Source: JBAOHV01 sp963714875 (GTDB lineage: Bacteria > Actinomycetota > Acidimicrobiia > Acidimicrobiales > Microtrichaceae). From it: a DNA stretch of 64,000 bases. The notes beneath the pieces were generated by a model. The model saw only the letters and a program-made list of their open reading frames with translations, searched no databases and had not been told where the DNA came from. This document shows, piece after piece, positions 1 through 8,772 of the stretch (positions are counted from its first letter, which is position 1; each line of letters starts with the position of its first letter). The translations under genes were made by a program, and so were the position numbers. The stretch spans positions 620,001-684,000 of the forward strand of contig CAVQQI010000011.1 of the NCBI GenBank assembly GCA_963714875.1, in the 5' to 3' direction.

Positions 1-963
1 ACCCAGGTTGACCGCGGGCACACCTCGTTCGGCGAAGCGTGCCACGTCGGTCCAGCCGAGCTTCGCCCGCACACCGAGACCGGACCGTTCGCGCAACGCG
101 ACGATGCACGGGTGCTCCACCGCCGGGTAGGCAGCGGGCGACATGTCGACCACCTCTGCGGTGTCGCCGGGCTCCAGGAACGGCTCGATGACGCCGCGCA
201 GGTAGGCCTCGGCGGCATCGGGTGTCCGGTCGGGCGCGAACCGGTGCGCCACATCGAGCTCCACCCGGTCCGGCACGACGTTGCCCGCCACACCGCCCTC
301 GACGCGAACGACCTGCAGAGCCTCGTGGAACTGACATCCGAGGAGCACGGGCCGGCGCGACTCGACCGAATCGACGGCGCTCAGCAGCGCGCCGAGCCGG
401 TGGATCGCGTTGCGGCCCATCCAGGCCCTCGCGGTGTGGGCACGAGCGCCCAGCAGTTCGATCCGCATCCGGATCGTGCCCTGACACCCCGCTTCGATCT
501 CACCATCGGTCGGCTCGCCCAGAATCGCGACGTCGCCGACGAGCAGATCGGGGCGCTGCTCGAAGAGCTCACCCAGACCGCTGTGGATCGCAGCGACCTC
601 TTCGCGCGCGTAGAACACGTAGGTGACGTCCACCGCCGGCGCGGTGTGGTGGCGGGCCAGCGTCCACATGACGGCCAGTCCCGACTTCATGTCGGTCGAG
701 CCCAGCCCCCACAGCACGTCGCCCTCGATGCGTGCGTCCCCGTTGCCGTTGACCGGCACGGTGTCGGTGTGGCCCGCCAGCACGACCCGGACCGGACGGT
801 CCAGCGTGGTGCGTGCCACCAGGTTGTCGCCGACCCGCGTGACCTCGAGGTGGTCGAGGGTCCGCAGATCGGCTTCGATCCAGTCCGTGATGGGTCCCTC
901 GGCGAAGCTCTCCGACGGCATCGCGACGAGGTCGGCGGTGAGTTGCAGCAGGTCGACGGTCAC
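1..963 (-). CDS. dapE: Succinyl-diaminopimelate desuccinylase (M20 peptidase), 3' end cut off by window edge
   Basis: DapE hydrolyses N-succinyl-LL-diaminopimelate to LL-diaminopimelate and succinate in lysine and cell-wall precursor synthesis. The first 321 residues are visible. Typical M20 metal-site motifs are present: GHTDTVP near residue 64 (His, Asp), GSTDMKSG near 89 (bridging Asp) and REE near 120 (catalytic Glu and metal ligand), followed by GEPTDGEIE. The start is GTG at 963; an in-frame TAG directly precedes it, so no earlier start is possible. dapC and dapF lie in the same strand run upstream, which supports the desuccinylase over other M20 amidohydrolases. The C terminus lies outside the window. 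Confidence 0.88.
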   Translation of the reverse strand, partial: MTVDLLQLTADLVAMPSESFAEGPITDWIEADLRTLDHLEVTRVGDNLVARTTLDRPVRVVLAGHTDTVPVNGNGDARIEGDVLWGLGSTDMKSGLAVMWTLARHHTAPAVDVTYVFYAREEVAAIHSGLGELFEQRPDLLVGDVAILGEPTDGEIEAGCQGTIRMRIELLGARAHTARAWMGRNAIHRLGALLSAVDSVESRRPVLLGCQFHEALQVVRVEGGVAGNVVPDRVELDVAHRFAPDRTPDAAEAYLRGVIEPFLEPGDTAEVVDMSPAAYPAVEHPCIVALRERSGLGVRAKLGWTDVARFAERGVPAVNLG

Positions 964-1068
964 GACGTTGTTCTACACGGACCCGGATGACGACGACGAT
1001 GCACCTCGTCGAACGCTGCTGTCGGTTCCGGGACCTCGTGCGGCGTGCCAGCCCGCTCCCGAGCGGGG

Positions 1069-1925
1069 TCAGGCGGAGGGTGGCGGTGGCGGCGGTGTGG
1101 ACTGCCCCGGTGGCGGCGGTGGGGTCACCGGGCCCGGCTGAGGCTGCGGCGCTTGGGGCTGTGGTGCCTGCGGCTCGGGCTGGGGCTGGGGCGGGGCGCC
1201 TGCGGCTGTGGCATCTGCGGCGGGGGCATCTGCGGCGGACCCGGGTTGGCCGGCGGAGGGGTCGGGGCACCGTAGCCACCCGGCATGGGTGGTGCACCCG
1301 ACGGGGGCGGCGGCGCATACCCGCCGGGGGCCGGTGGCGCACCGTAGCCACCGGGTGCCATCGGGGCCCCGGGACCGCCGGATGAGTTCTGCTTCTTCCA
1401 CTTCGAGCGCTTCACCAACCCGACGATCAGGAAGATCAGACCGAGGACCAGGAACAGCGCGCCGCCGAGGCCGCCGACGGCGAGCACCAGGACGCCCACG
1501 CCACCGGCCAGGATCGACGGCAGCTTGAGCACCGTGTAGGTCCCACCCTGCTGGCCCGAGGAGTCGGCACAGGTCAGCTCGTAGGTCTCGCCGTCGGTCG
1601 TGTCGAAGGTGAGCGCGGAGGTGAACTGCTCGCCGTTCGCGTCGACGGTGATGTTGCCACCGGGGTCCTCGAAGACCAACTCGTTGCCGGAGCCGTCGAC
1701 CCCGGCACAGGTCGCCTGGTTCGACAGCAGCACCAACGCCCCCGCGTCGCTCGAGGAGGTGAACGACGTGGTCTCGCCGTAGGGGGTGGTGTTGGTGACG
1801 TCCTCCGCCAGACTGGCGAGCGACGCAACCCCGACCGCCGCCGCTCCGCAGCCGCCGAGACCCAGCAGCAACAGCACGACGCCGGCGATCAGTGCTCCCT
1901 TCGGAGCCTTGGTTCCGTTGGCCAT
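1069..1925 (-). CDS. Membrane protein with proline-rich C-terminal tail, probable frameshift
   Basis: No function recognised. The N terminus has a hydrophobic segment (about residues 9-31, containing LLLLGLGGCG). An extracytoplasmic beta-like part of about 90 residues with two cysteines follows, then a second long hydrophobic stretch (about 130-165), a basic patch (KRSKWKK) and a Pro/Gly/Gln-rich tail with PGGYGAPP-type repeats. ATG at 1925 is chosen because GGGAGG sits 8 nt upstream; an earlier in-frame ATG at 1952 lacks a good site. As read, the frame stops at 1125. Just before that, around 1190-1196 in a GGGGCGGGG run, the neighbouring frame takes over the PQ-rich composition and runs to 1069, so a one-base loss is likely. 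Confidence 0.6.
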
Positions 1926-2044
1926 CGTGTGGACCTCCCACTGGATCGACATCACCCCGAGCGGGATGGGCTGACCGATCCAGTATGTCGGCGGCGGGAC
2001 GTCGACCGGCGGATCGGGGTCGATCCGTACCGGGGACCGGTCGA

Positions 2045-3253
2045 TCAGCGGGCTCGCTGCTCGACCAGATCGATCAGATGGTCGGGTTGGACCACCGCGA
2101 CCCGGACGTGGCCGGGGTGCGCGTCGCCGTAGAACTCGCCCGGGCTGACGATCACCCCCAGGTCCGCCGCCAACCGTTCGGCGAGGGCCCACGCGTCGCC
2201 GCCCGGCGCCGGCACCCAGAGGTAGAAGCCGCCGCCCGGCAGGGTGACGTCCAACCCGAGTGTCCTCAGCACCTCGGACATGCGCTCCAGGCGACCCAGG
2301 TAGCGGTCACGCTGCTGCTCGACGTGTGCCTGGTCACCCAGCGCGGCGACCCCGGCCGCTTGTGCCGGTCCGGGCACCATGAACCCCGCGTGCTTGCGCA
2401 CCTCGCTCAGGTAGTGCACCAGCTCGTGGTCGCCCGCATAGAACCCGACCCGTAGACCGGCCAGGTTGGAGCGCTTCGACAACGAGTGGACGGCCACCAC
2501 CCCCTGCGGCCCCGAGGAGAGGATCGTCGCGCCGGGCGCGCCGGCAGGCCCCACGACGCCCTGCCAGGTGAACTCGGCGTAGCACTCGTCGGAGAACACC
2601 GGCACAGCGTGACGTCGCCCCCACGCCGCCACCGCTGCCAGGTCGTCCAGCCCGCCGGTGGGGTTGGCGGGCGTGTTGGACCAGAGCACCAGGGCTCGGT
2701 CAGCGTCAGAGGGGTCGATCCGCTCCAGATCGAGACGCCACTGCCCGTCGACCGGGACCGGCACCGCACGGCAGCCCGCCAGCAGGGCCCCCATGGCATA
2801 GGACGGATAGCTCACCTCGGGATACAGCACCGTGTCGCGAGACGGGTCGCGAAGTCGGAGCCAGTGCGGCAGTCCGGCGACCAGCTCCTTCGAACCGATG
2901 CACGCAGCGATGGCGGTCGGCTCGATCTCCACCCCGAAGCGACGGTCGAACCAGTCGCTGGCCGCAGCACGGAACGCCGGGGTACCCACCGACGGCGGGT
3001 AGGACCGCTCGGTGTGCGAAGCCGCCAAGGCGTCGAGCACCGCCGGGGGCGGCGGGTCGCACGGCGTACCGATCGAGAGATCGACGACCCCGCCGTCGTG
3101 TCGTTCGGCCAGCGTGAGCAACGGCGTCAGGCGGTCGTAGGGGTACGGCGGTGGGACGAAGCCCCGGTGGGCGCCACCATCGGAGGTGCTGGTCCCAGGG
3201 ACGGCGACGTCCGGGCCGGCGGTATCGGCGCCGCTCGCGCCGCTGCGGCTCAT
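2045..3253 (-). CDS. dapC: Succinyldiaminopimelate transaminase (class I/II aminotransferase)
   Basis: A 402-residue PLP-dependent fold-type I aminotransferase, predicted to convert N-succinyl-2-amino-6-ketopimelate to N-succinyl-LL-diaminopimelate with glutamate. Visible features: NTPANPTGG near residue 193, SDECYAEF near 221 (PLP-binding Asp and Tyr) and SLSKRSN with the Schiff-base Lys at about 260, then RVGFY. The first 30 residues are low-complexity and may not be conserved. The ATG overlaps the hflX stop by 4 bp. Flanking dapE and dapF support the DapC role over a generic aspartate aminotransferase; specificity is inferred. Confidence 0.85.
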   Translation of the reverse strand: MSRSGASGADTAGPDVAVPGTSTSDGGAHRGFVPPPYPYDRLTPLLTLAERHDGGVVDLSIGTPCDPPPPAVLDALAASHTERSYPPSVGTPAFRAAASDWFDRRFGVEIEPTAIAACIGSKELVAGLPHWLRLRDPSRDTVLYPEVSYPSYAMGALLAGCRAVPVPVDGQWRLDLERIDPSDADRALVLWSNTPANPTGGLDDLAAVAAWGRRHAVPVFSDECYAEFTWQGVVGPAGAPGATILSSGPQGVVAVHSLSKRSNLAGLRVGFYAGDHELVHYLSEVRKHAGFMVPGPAQAAGVAALGDQAHVEQQRDRYLGRLERMSEVLRTLGLDVTLPGGGFYLWVPAPGGDAWALAERLAADLGVIVSPGEFYGDAHPGHVRVAVVQPDHLIDLVEQRAR

Positions 3254-4689
3254 GACGCGGCCCCTGCAGCTGCATCGACGACGAAGTCCTCGTAGCGAGC
3301 GAGCTCGGCGGCCTCGAGACGAACCGTGAGCCGCATACCGGTGTCGCCGGCGGTCTCGGTCAGCACGTCGCCACCCCGGTGCAGCCCGGCGAGCACGTCG
3401 CCACGTGAATACGGAACGAACAGCTCCACCGGCGCCACCAGGGCCCGCAACCGGTCGCCGATCCGCAACAGCAACTCGTCCATGCCCTGGCCGGACGCTG
3501 CCGAGATGGCCACCGAGCCCGGGTACCGCTGCGCCAACCGCTCGGCCTGCGGCGAACGGTCGGCCTTGTTGAACACCAGCATCTCGGGCACGTTCTCGCC
3601 GCCGATCTCCGAGATCACCTGGCGGACCGCGTCGATGTTGCCCGCGGGATCAGCGGCAGAGCCGTCCACGACGTGCACGAGCAGGTCGCCATCGTTGACC
3701 ACGTCGAGGGTCGACGCGAACGCCTGCACCAGCTGGTGGGGCAGCTTGCGCACGAACCCCACGGTGTCGGTGACCAGCACCGACTCCCCGCCGGGCAGCT
3801 TGAGGCGGCGGGTGGTGGCATCGAGCGTCGCGAACAGGCGGTCCTCGACCAACACGCCTGCTTGGGTCAGCCGGTTCAGCAGCGTCGACTTGCCGGCGTT
3901 GGTGTAACCGATGATGACCACGTGACGCATGCGTGAGCGGCGGCGGGCCTTGCGCTGGGTGTCTCTGTGGTGCGAGATATCGCGCAGCTCGGCTTCGAGC
4001 TTGTGGATCTGGCGCTGGATGCGGCGACGGTCGATCTCGAGCTGCGTCTCGCCCGGACCGCCACGGGTGCCGATACCACCGGTCTGCTGGGACAGGCTGC
4101 GCCCCTTGCCACGCAGCCGCGGCAGCCGGTACCGGTACATCGCCAGCTGGACCTGTGCCTTGCCCTCCTGGCTGTGGGCGTTCTGGGCGAAGATGTCGAG
4201 GATGACCGCGGTGCGGTCGATGGCGGTGCGGCCCAGCAGCTTCTCGAGGTTGAACTGCTGTGCCGGGCTCAGCTCGTCGTCGAACACGACGGTGTCACAG
4301 TCGGTGGCCTCGGCGAGCGCCCGGATCTCCTCGACCTTGCCCGATCCGATGTAGGTCGCCGGGTCGGGCGCCGAACGGCGCTGCACCACCCGAGCAACGA
4401 CGTCGGCACCCGCAGTGTCGACCAGCAGCTCCAACTCGTCGAGCGAGCCCTCGACGAGCTCCTCGTCGTGGGGAGGGAAGCTGACACCCACAACGATGAT
4501 TCGTTCACGGAAGGTTCGCTCGATGAACGCAGAGGTCTCGCCGCCGAATTCTCCGAACCCGCCGCGGTGCGTCTCCTGGGAGGGCTCCCCGGTCGACCCC
4601 GGCAGCTCCGTCGGAGCGGACTGCCCGGACGGAACGGACTGCGCGGACGGAACGGACTGTGCGAGGGGCTCTGACTGCTGTGGTGTCAC
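3250..4689 (-). CDS. hflX: Ribosome-associated GTPase HflX
   Basis: HflX splits stalled or hibernating 70S ribosomes in a GTP-dependent way. The 479 residues show the HflX N-terminal domain, the glycine-rich linker (GGIGTRGGPGETQLE near 204-218), a basic coiled coil, and the G domain: G1 GYTNAGKST at about 261, G3 DTVGFV at about 308 and G4 NKAD at about 374. The first 50 residues are an acidic Ser/Pro/Gln stretch carrying a tandem repeat in the DNA (4627-4662) and are probably disordered. GTG start at 4689 overlaps the dapF stop by 4 bp. Placement beside miaA and dapF is usual for the family. Confidence 0.95.
   Translation of the reverse strand: MTPQQSEPLAQSVPSAQSVPSGQSAPTELPGSTGEPSQETHRGGFGEFGGETSAFIERTFRERIIVVGVSFPPHDEELVEGSLDELELLVDTAGADVVARVVQRRSAPDPATYIGSGKVEEIRALAEATDCDTVVFDDELSPAQQFNLEKLLGRTAIDRTAVILDIFAQNAHSQEGKAQVQLAMYRYRLPRLRGKGRSLSQQTGGIGTRGGPGETQLEIDRRRIQRQIHKLEAELRDISHHRDTQRKARRRSRMRHVVIIGYTNAGKSTLLNRLTQAGVLVEDRLFATLDATTRRLKLPGGESVLVTDTVGFVRKLPHQLVQAFASTLDVVNDGDLLVHVVDGSAADPAGNIDAVRQVISEIGGENVPEMLVFNKADRSPQAERLAQRYPGSVAISAASGQGMDELLLRIGDRLRALVAPVELFVPYSRGDVLAGLHRGGDVLTETAGDTGMRLTVRLEAAELARYEDFVVDAAAGAAS
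4627..4662. repeat. 18-bp tandem duplication in the hflX N terminus
   Basis: Two adjacent 18-bp units (4627-4644 and 4645-4662) differ at one base and encode a six-residue repeat of the SAQSVP type. A diverged partial unit precedes them. The repeat keeps the reading frame, so it only lengthens the disordered N-terminal extension. Confidence 0.8.
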
Positions 4690-5483
4690 GGAACCCTCAC
4701 CTCGGCGACGAGCACGGCGGGACCAGTGAGCAGCATCGAGTGCTCGGTCCGTTCCACCACCGCGTCACCGCCCGGCATCGCGACCGTCACCCGATCGTCG
4801 ACCATCCCCCATCCGTGGGCCGCCACCACCGCAGCGACGGCACCGGACCCGCACGCCATGGTGAGTCCCGCACCGCGTTCCCACACCCGCAGGCGAAGAC
4901 GGTCCCGACGCTCGACGGCGATCAGGTGCACGTTGATCCCCGTGGCATGGTCCGCTTCGAGCGCGGGCCCGACCTGGGCGAGATCGACCCGGTCCGGGTC
5001 CTGCACGAGCAGCACCAGATGGGGGTTGCCGATGTCGACCGTGGCGCGGTGCACCGCGTCGACCTCCAGCGCCGCCGGGCCGACAGGGGGCCCGGGTCGG
5101 GCCGGGCCCATGTCGACCTGCAGCCACAGCTCGGCGTCCACATCGCCACGCACCGTCCGCAACGTCCGCACCCCGCCGGGGGTCTCGATACGCAGCGTGC
5201 CCTCGCCCTGCCCCTCGGAGCGGAGCAACGCCTGGGCCAGGCAGCGGATGCCGTTGCCGGAGATCTCGGCCTCGGACCCGTCGGAGTTCAGCAGCACCAT
5301 GCACGCGTCGTGGTCGGGTTCGGACGGAACCAGGCCGAACAGCAACCCGTCGGCCCCGATGCCGGTCCGGCGATCGCACAGCGCCCGCGCCACCGAAGGG
5401 TCGGGCACGAGCTCGGGGTTGTCGGCGGCCAGGGCCACGAGGAAGTCGTTGCCCAGGCCGTGGTGCTTGGTCAGGTGCAACAC
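4686..5483 (-). CDS. dapF: Diaminopimelate epimerase
   Basis: Interconverts LL- and meso-diaminopimelate, the last step before lysine and a peptidoglycan cross-linking residue. The 265 residues form the usual two-half fold with both active-site cysteines: SGNGIRC (Cys about 81) and MACGSGA (Cys about 211). GTG start at 5483 reads MLHLTKHHGLGNDF, the family N terminus. The stop overlaps hflX by 4 bp. A 91-bp gap separates it from miaA. Confidence 0.95.
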   Translation of the reverse strand: MLHLTKHHGLGNDFLVALAADNPELVPDPSVARALCDRRTGIGADGLLFGLVPSEPDHDACMVLLNSDGSEAEISGNGIRCLAQALLRSEGQGEGTLRIETPGGVRTLRTVRGDVDAELWLQVDMGPARPGPPVGPAALEVDAVHRATVDIGNPHLVLLVQDPDRVDLAQVGPALEADHATGINVHLIAVERRDRLRLRVWERGAGLTMACGSGAVAAVVAAHGWGMVDDRVTVAMPGGDAVVERTEHSMLLTGPAVLVAEVRVP

Positions 5484-5574
5484 GTCGTCTCCATCGCCAC
5501 CGACGCCGGGTCGACGCCGATGTGTTCCACCGTAGTGGCGCGACCCGACGGCGCCGGAGCGGTTTGCGGGTGCC

Positions 5575-6555
5575 TCACTGTGCTCCGGGCGACCCGGCCC
5601 TGTTGCGCCAGAGCTGATCGATCAGGTCGACCGAACCGGACGGCCAGGGGTCGAGCGCCGCGGGCTGGTCGTGGTCGAACCAGGTGATGCGCGGATCGCG
5701 CCGGAACCAGCGGATCTGGCGCACGGCGAACTGCCGGGTGCGAACGACGATCCGTTCCACCGCCTCGTCCAGGGTGCACTCGCCGCGCAGGTGCTCTGCG
5801 AGCTCGCCGTAGCCGAGCGCCTGTGCAGCGGTTCGAGACACGCCACCGGGCCGCTCCGTCAGCGCACGGACCTCCTCGAGGAACCCATCTCGCAGCTGTT
5901 GATCGACCCGCTCCGCGATCCGCGGGCCCAACACCTCACGGTCGACGGCGATCCCCGCCAGAACGAACGGCGTCCACGGATAGTCCTCCAGGCCCGGCCC
6001 GTAGTCGGAGAACGATTGCCCGGAACCCTCTGTCACCTCCAACGCACGCACGATGCGTCGCCGGTTGTCGGGCTCGATCCGACCTGCAGCGACCGGATCC
6101 AGACGCCGGAGTCGCTCGAAGAGCCTGGAGGTGTCGGGCTCCGACTCGAGCCTGCGTCGCACGTCGGGATACCGGCCCGGGAGGTCCAGGGCATCGACCA
6201 CCGCTCGGACGTACAGGCCCGTGCCACCCACCAGGATCGCTCGAGCCTCACGAGACTCGATGTCGTCGAGCGCCGCATCGACCGCGACGACGAACTCCGC
6301 GACGCTGAACTCCTGCTCCGGCTCCACCAGGTCGACCAGGTGGTGCGGCACCAGGTCCCGGTCGGCTGCCGACGGCGTGGTCGTGCCGATGTCCATGCCC
6401 CGGTAGACCGCCATCGAGTCCATCGAGACGATCTCCACCTGCTCTCCCGCCGATCGCCGTCGGGTGGCGATCGCCATGGCGAGCGCCGACTTGCCCGATG
6501 CCGTCGGACCGACGAGCACGAGGTGGCGGCCCGGGGGACGTCGTGACCGACTCAT
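5575..6555 (-). CDS. miaA: tRNA dimethylallyltransferase
   Basis: Transfers the dimethylallyl group from DMAPP to N6 of A37 in tRNAs reading codons that begin with U; MiaB then acts on the product. P-loop GPTASGKS at about 16-23, SMDSMAVYRGMDIGT (tRNA/DMAPP-site DSxxxY motif), and GGTGLYVRA mid-protein are all family signatures. ATG at 6555 is chosen although the frame is open to 6777, because the P loop then lies at its normal distance from the N terminus and the start overlaps the upstream stop by 4 bp (ATGA). Length 326 residues is standard. Confidence 0.95.
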   Translation of the reverse strand: MSRSRRPPGRHLVLVGPTASGKSALAMAIATRRRSAGEQVEIVSMDSMAVYRGMDIGTTTPSAADRDLVPHHLVDLVEPEQEFSVAEFVVAVDAALDDIESREARAILVGGTGLYVRAVVDALDLPGRYPDVRRRLESEPDTSRLFERLRRLDPVAAGRIEPDNRRRIVRALEVTEGSGQSFSDYGPGLEDYPWTPFVLAGIAVDREVLGPRIAERVDQQLRDGFLEEVRALTERPGGVSRTAAQALGYGELAEHLRGECTLDEAVERIVVRTRQFAVRQIRWFRRDPRITWFDHDQPAALDPWPSGSVDLIDQLWRNRAGSPGAQ

Positions 6556-7163
6556 CCGCTGGAATCGGCACCGGGCCGCAGCTCTGCGACCAGGGAGTAC
6601 CAGTCCAGCAGCACTGCATCGGGCGCGGTCGTGCCGTAGCGGTCGAAGAACACCGGTACCAATATCGGCGCCAGATCCACCGCGACGCTGCGTGCGGCCA
6701 CCGCCAGGTCGCGATACCGGTCGGCCACCGCTGCCTCGGCCCAGCCGACCAGGCCGACCGCGCTGCCGTTGGCGCACCGCAGGTTGGCCAGCGTGGGCGA
6801 TCCGTGGGTCAGCACCGGAGGACCCGAACGAGCAGCAGCCGGCGATGCCCCATCACGGAGGATCTGCACGAGGCGATCGTCGCTGACGTGGGCGTACGAC
6901 GGCGTGCGCCCGCCCCCGGAGCACCGGCCGGCTCGGTGCGCCGAGCTGATCTCCTCGGCGAGCATCGGCGCGCTGCGCGCACCGGCCCGCTCGGTGTCGG
7001 AGAGCGCCACGGCGTGGAGCCGGGCCAGTGTGTCGGCCAACAGCTCCACGGTGCGTTCGGGACGGACCCGGTACTCCACCGAGGTGGCGGGTTCCGCGCC
7101 GGCCCCGGTTGCATCGAGCCCACTGCGCTCGATGAGCTCCTCCGGTCGCAGTCGGCCGGTCAT
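6552..7163 (-). CDS. APH-fold protein with degenerate catalytic motifs (pseudo-kinase candidate)
   Basis: About 203 residues. The C-terminal half resembles aminoglycoside/choline-kinase-like phosphotransferases: a Brenner-like loop followed by an aromatic-Ala-Asp region and an RYRDLAVAARS segment. The catalytic Asp of the HGDxxxxN loop is replaced (LTHGSPTLANL), and the metal-binding IDWE-like motif reads GLVGWAEAA without the Asp. No nucleotide-binding lobe of normal size is present. Catalysis is therefore unlikely if the fold assignment is right. ATG at 7163 overlaps the miaB stop region by spacing only; its own stop overlaps the miaA ATG by 4 bp, so it sits translationally coupled between the two tRNA-A37 modification genes. 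Confidence 0.6.
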   Translation of the reverse strand: MTGRLRPEELIERSGLDATGAGAEPATSVEYRVRPERTVELLADTLARLHAVALSDTERAGARSAPMLAEEISSAHRAGRCSGGGRTPSYAHVSDDRLVQILRDGASPAAARSGPPVLTHGSPTLANLRCANGSAVGLVGWAEAAVADRYRDLAVAARSVAVDLAPILVPVFFDRYGTTAPDAVLLDWYSLVAELRPGADSSG

Positions 7164-7179
7164 GTCGCTGGCGACGGAA

Positions 7180-8662
7180 TCACTCCGCAGCGACCGGGAT
7201 GCGCACACGATGAGTTGGCGCGACGAGCAACTCGGTCATGTGTCCGCGCAGGTGGGTCGTGGTGGCATCGGTGACGACGACCTCCACGTAGCTGCCGGCG
7301 CGCACCGGGCCGACGGGGTCGAAGTGCACCAGGCGGTTCTGGCGTGTCCGGCCACTGAGGCGGCTCGGGTCTCTGCGGCTCGGTCCGATCACGAGCACCT
7401 CTTCGGTGGCACCCACGCGTGACAGGTTCGCGAGCCTGGAGGACCGCTCGACCACACGCCGCAGGCGCTCCATGCGCGCAGCGGCGACCTCTCTGGGCAC
7501 GAACGAGTCGGACAACTCTGCGGCTTCGGTGCCCGGACGCGGTGAGTACACGAAGGTGAACGCGCCGTCGAAGCGGGCTTCGGCGGCCACCTCGAGCGTC
7601 GCCTCGGCATCGTCCTCGGTCTCGCCGGGGAAACCGACGATGATGTCGGTGGTGACCGCCAGGTCGGGGATCTGACGCCGTGCGGCGTCGAGACGCTCGA
7701 GGTAGCGCTCCGCGGTGTAGCCGCGATGCATCGCGGCGAGGATCGAGTCGCTACCGGACTGCAGCGGCAGGTGCAGGTGCTCGCACACCGACGCGACGTC
7801 CGCCATTGCGGTCATGGTCTCGGGGCGGAGGTCCTTCGGGTGCGGACTGGTGTAGCGGACACGGCGGATCCCCGGCACGGAGCCGACCGCCCGCAGCAGA
7901 TCGGCGAACAACGGACGGATCCTGACCCGATCACCGTCGGCTGCAACAGGACCGAGCACGAAGCTCGGGTCCGAGCGCGGCCCGTCGAGCGGGGACGCGC
8001 CGTCACGTGCCGCGCAGCGTCAGGTCGCGGCCGTAGGAGTTGACGTTCTGCCCGAGCAGCGTGATCTCGGTGACGCCCTCGAGCGCCGCCCGTTCGACCT
8101 CGGCCACGACGTCGCCGAAAGGTCGGCTGATCTCGGGGCCGCGGACCGCGGGGACGATGCAGAACGCGCAGCTGTTGTCGCAGCCCATCTGAATGGTGAC
8201 CCAGCCGGCGTAGCCGGCCTTGCGGACGACGGGTAGGGCCGAGGGAAACAGCTCGTGGTCCTCGGCAACGGTCTCCTCGAGGATCTCCACGACCGCCGCA
8301 TCGGAACTGCGTCGCTCGTGGAGCAGCTCGACCGCTCGATGCACGTTGTGGGTGCCCATGACCACGTCGACGTGTGGCGCACGCTCAGCGATCGTGTCGC
8401 GATCCTTCTGCGCCAGGCAGCCCGCGACGACGATCTCGAGCTCCGGACGGCGGTCCTTCAAGCTCTTGAGATGACCCAGCGTGCCGTAGAGCTTGTTGTC
8501 GGCGTTCTCGCGGATGCAGCAGGTGTTGAGCACCACGACATCGGCGGAGTCCACGTCGGTCCCGGCGCGCATCCCGTCGGCCTCGAGCAGGCCCGCGATG
8601 CGCTCCGAGTCGTGCTCGTTCATCTGACACCCGAAGGTGCGCACCACGTACGTGCCGGACAT
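7180..8662 (-). CDS. miaB: tRNA-2-methylthio-N6-dimethylallyladenosine synthase, frameshifted as read
   Basis: Radical-SAM methylthiotransferase acting on i6A37 made by MiaA. N-terminal UPF0004 domain cysteines are at about residues 12, 48 and 82 (FGCQMNEHDSE, NTCCIRENA, AGCLAQ). The radical-SAM CxxxCxxC motif is GCDNSCAFC at about 160-168, and the C terminus is TRAM-like. The frame breaks at about 8010, where one extra base in a GCCGCGC context gives a premature TGA; removing it joins both halves through LTLRGARDGASPLDGPR. Restored length is about 493 residues. Both halves are otherwise intact, so an assembly indel is likely. The start is ATG at 8662. Confidence 0.92.
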
Positions 8663-8690
8663 CGTCGGGAGTCTACGGGTGAGTGTCGCG

Positions 8691-8727
8691 GCGACCCGAA
8701 CCGGCCCCAGTCACCGGTTCGGGTCGC
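8691..8727 (-). terminator. 14-bp perfect hairpin between recA and miaB
   Basis: Positions 8691-8704 and 8714-8727 are exact reverse complements around a 9-nt loop, very GC-rich and without a U tract. It lies just after the recA stop and before miaB on the minus strand. That position suits a recA terminator or attenuator; lack of a U run is common in high-GC actinobacteria. Confidence 0.7.
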
Positions 8728-8772
8728 GCGAGATGTGGGCGGCCGGCGCTGCGGTGCTGCCGACCCGACCGA

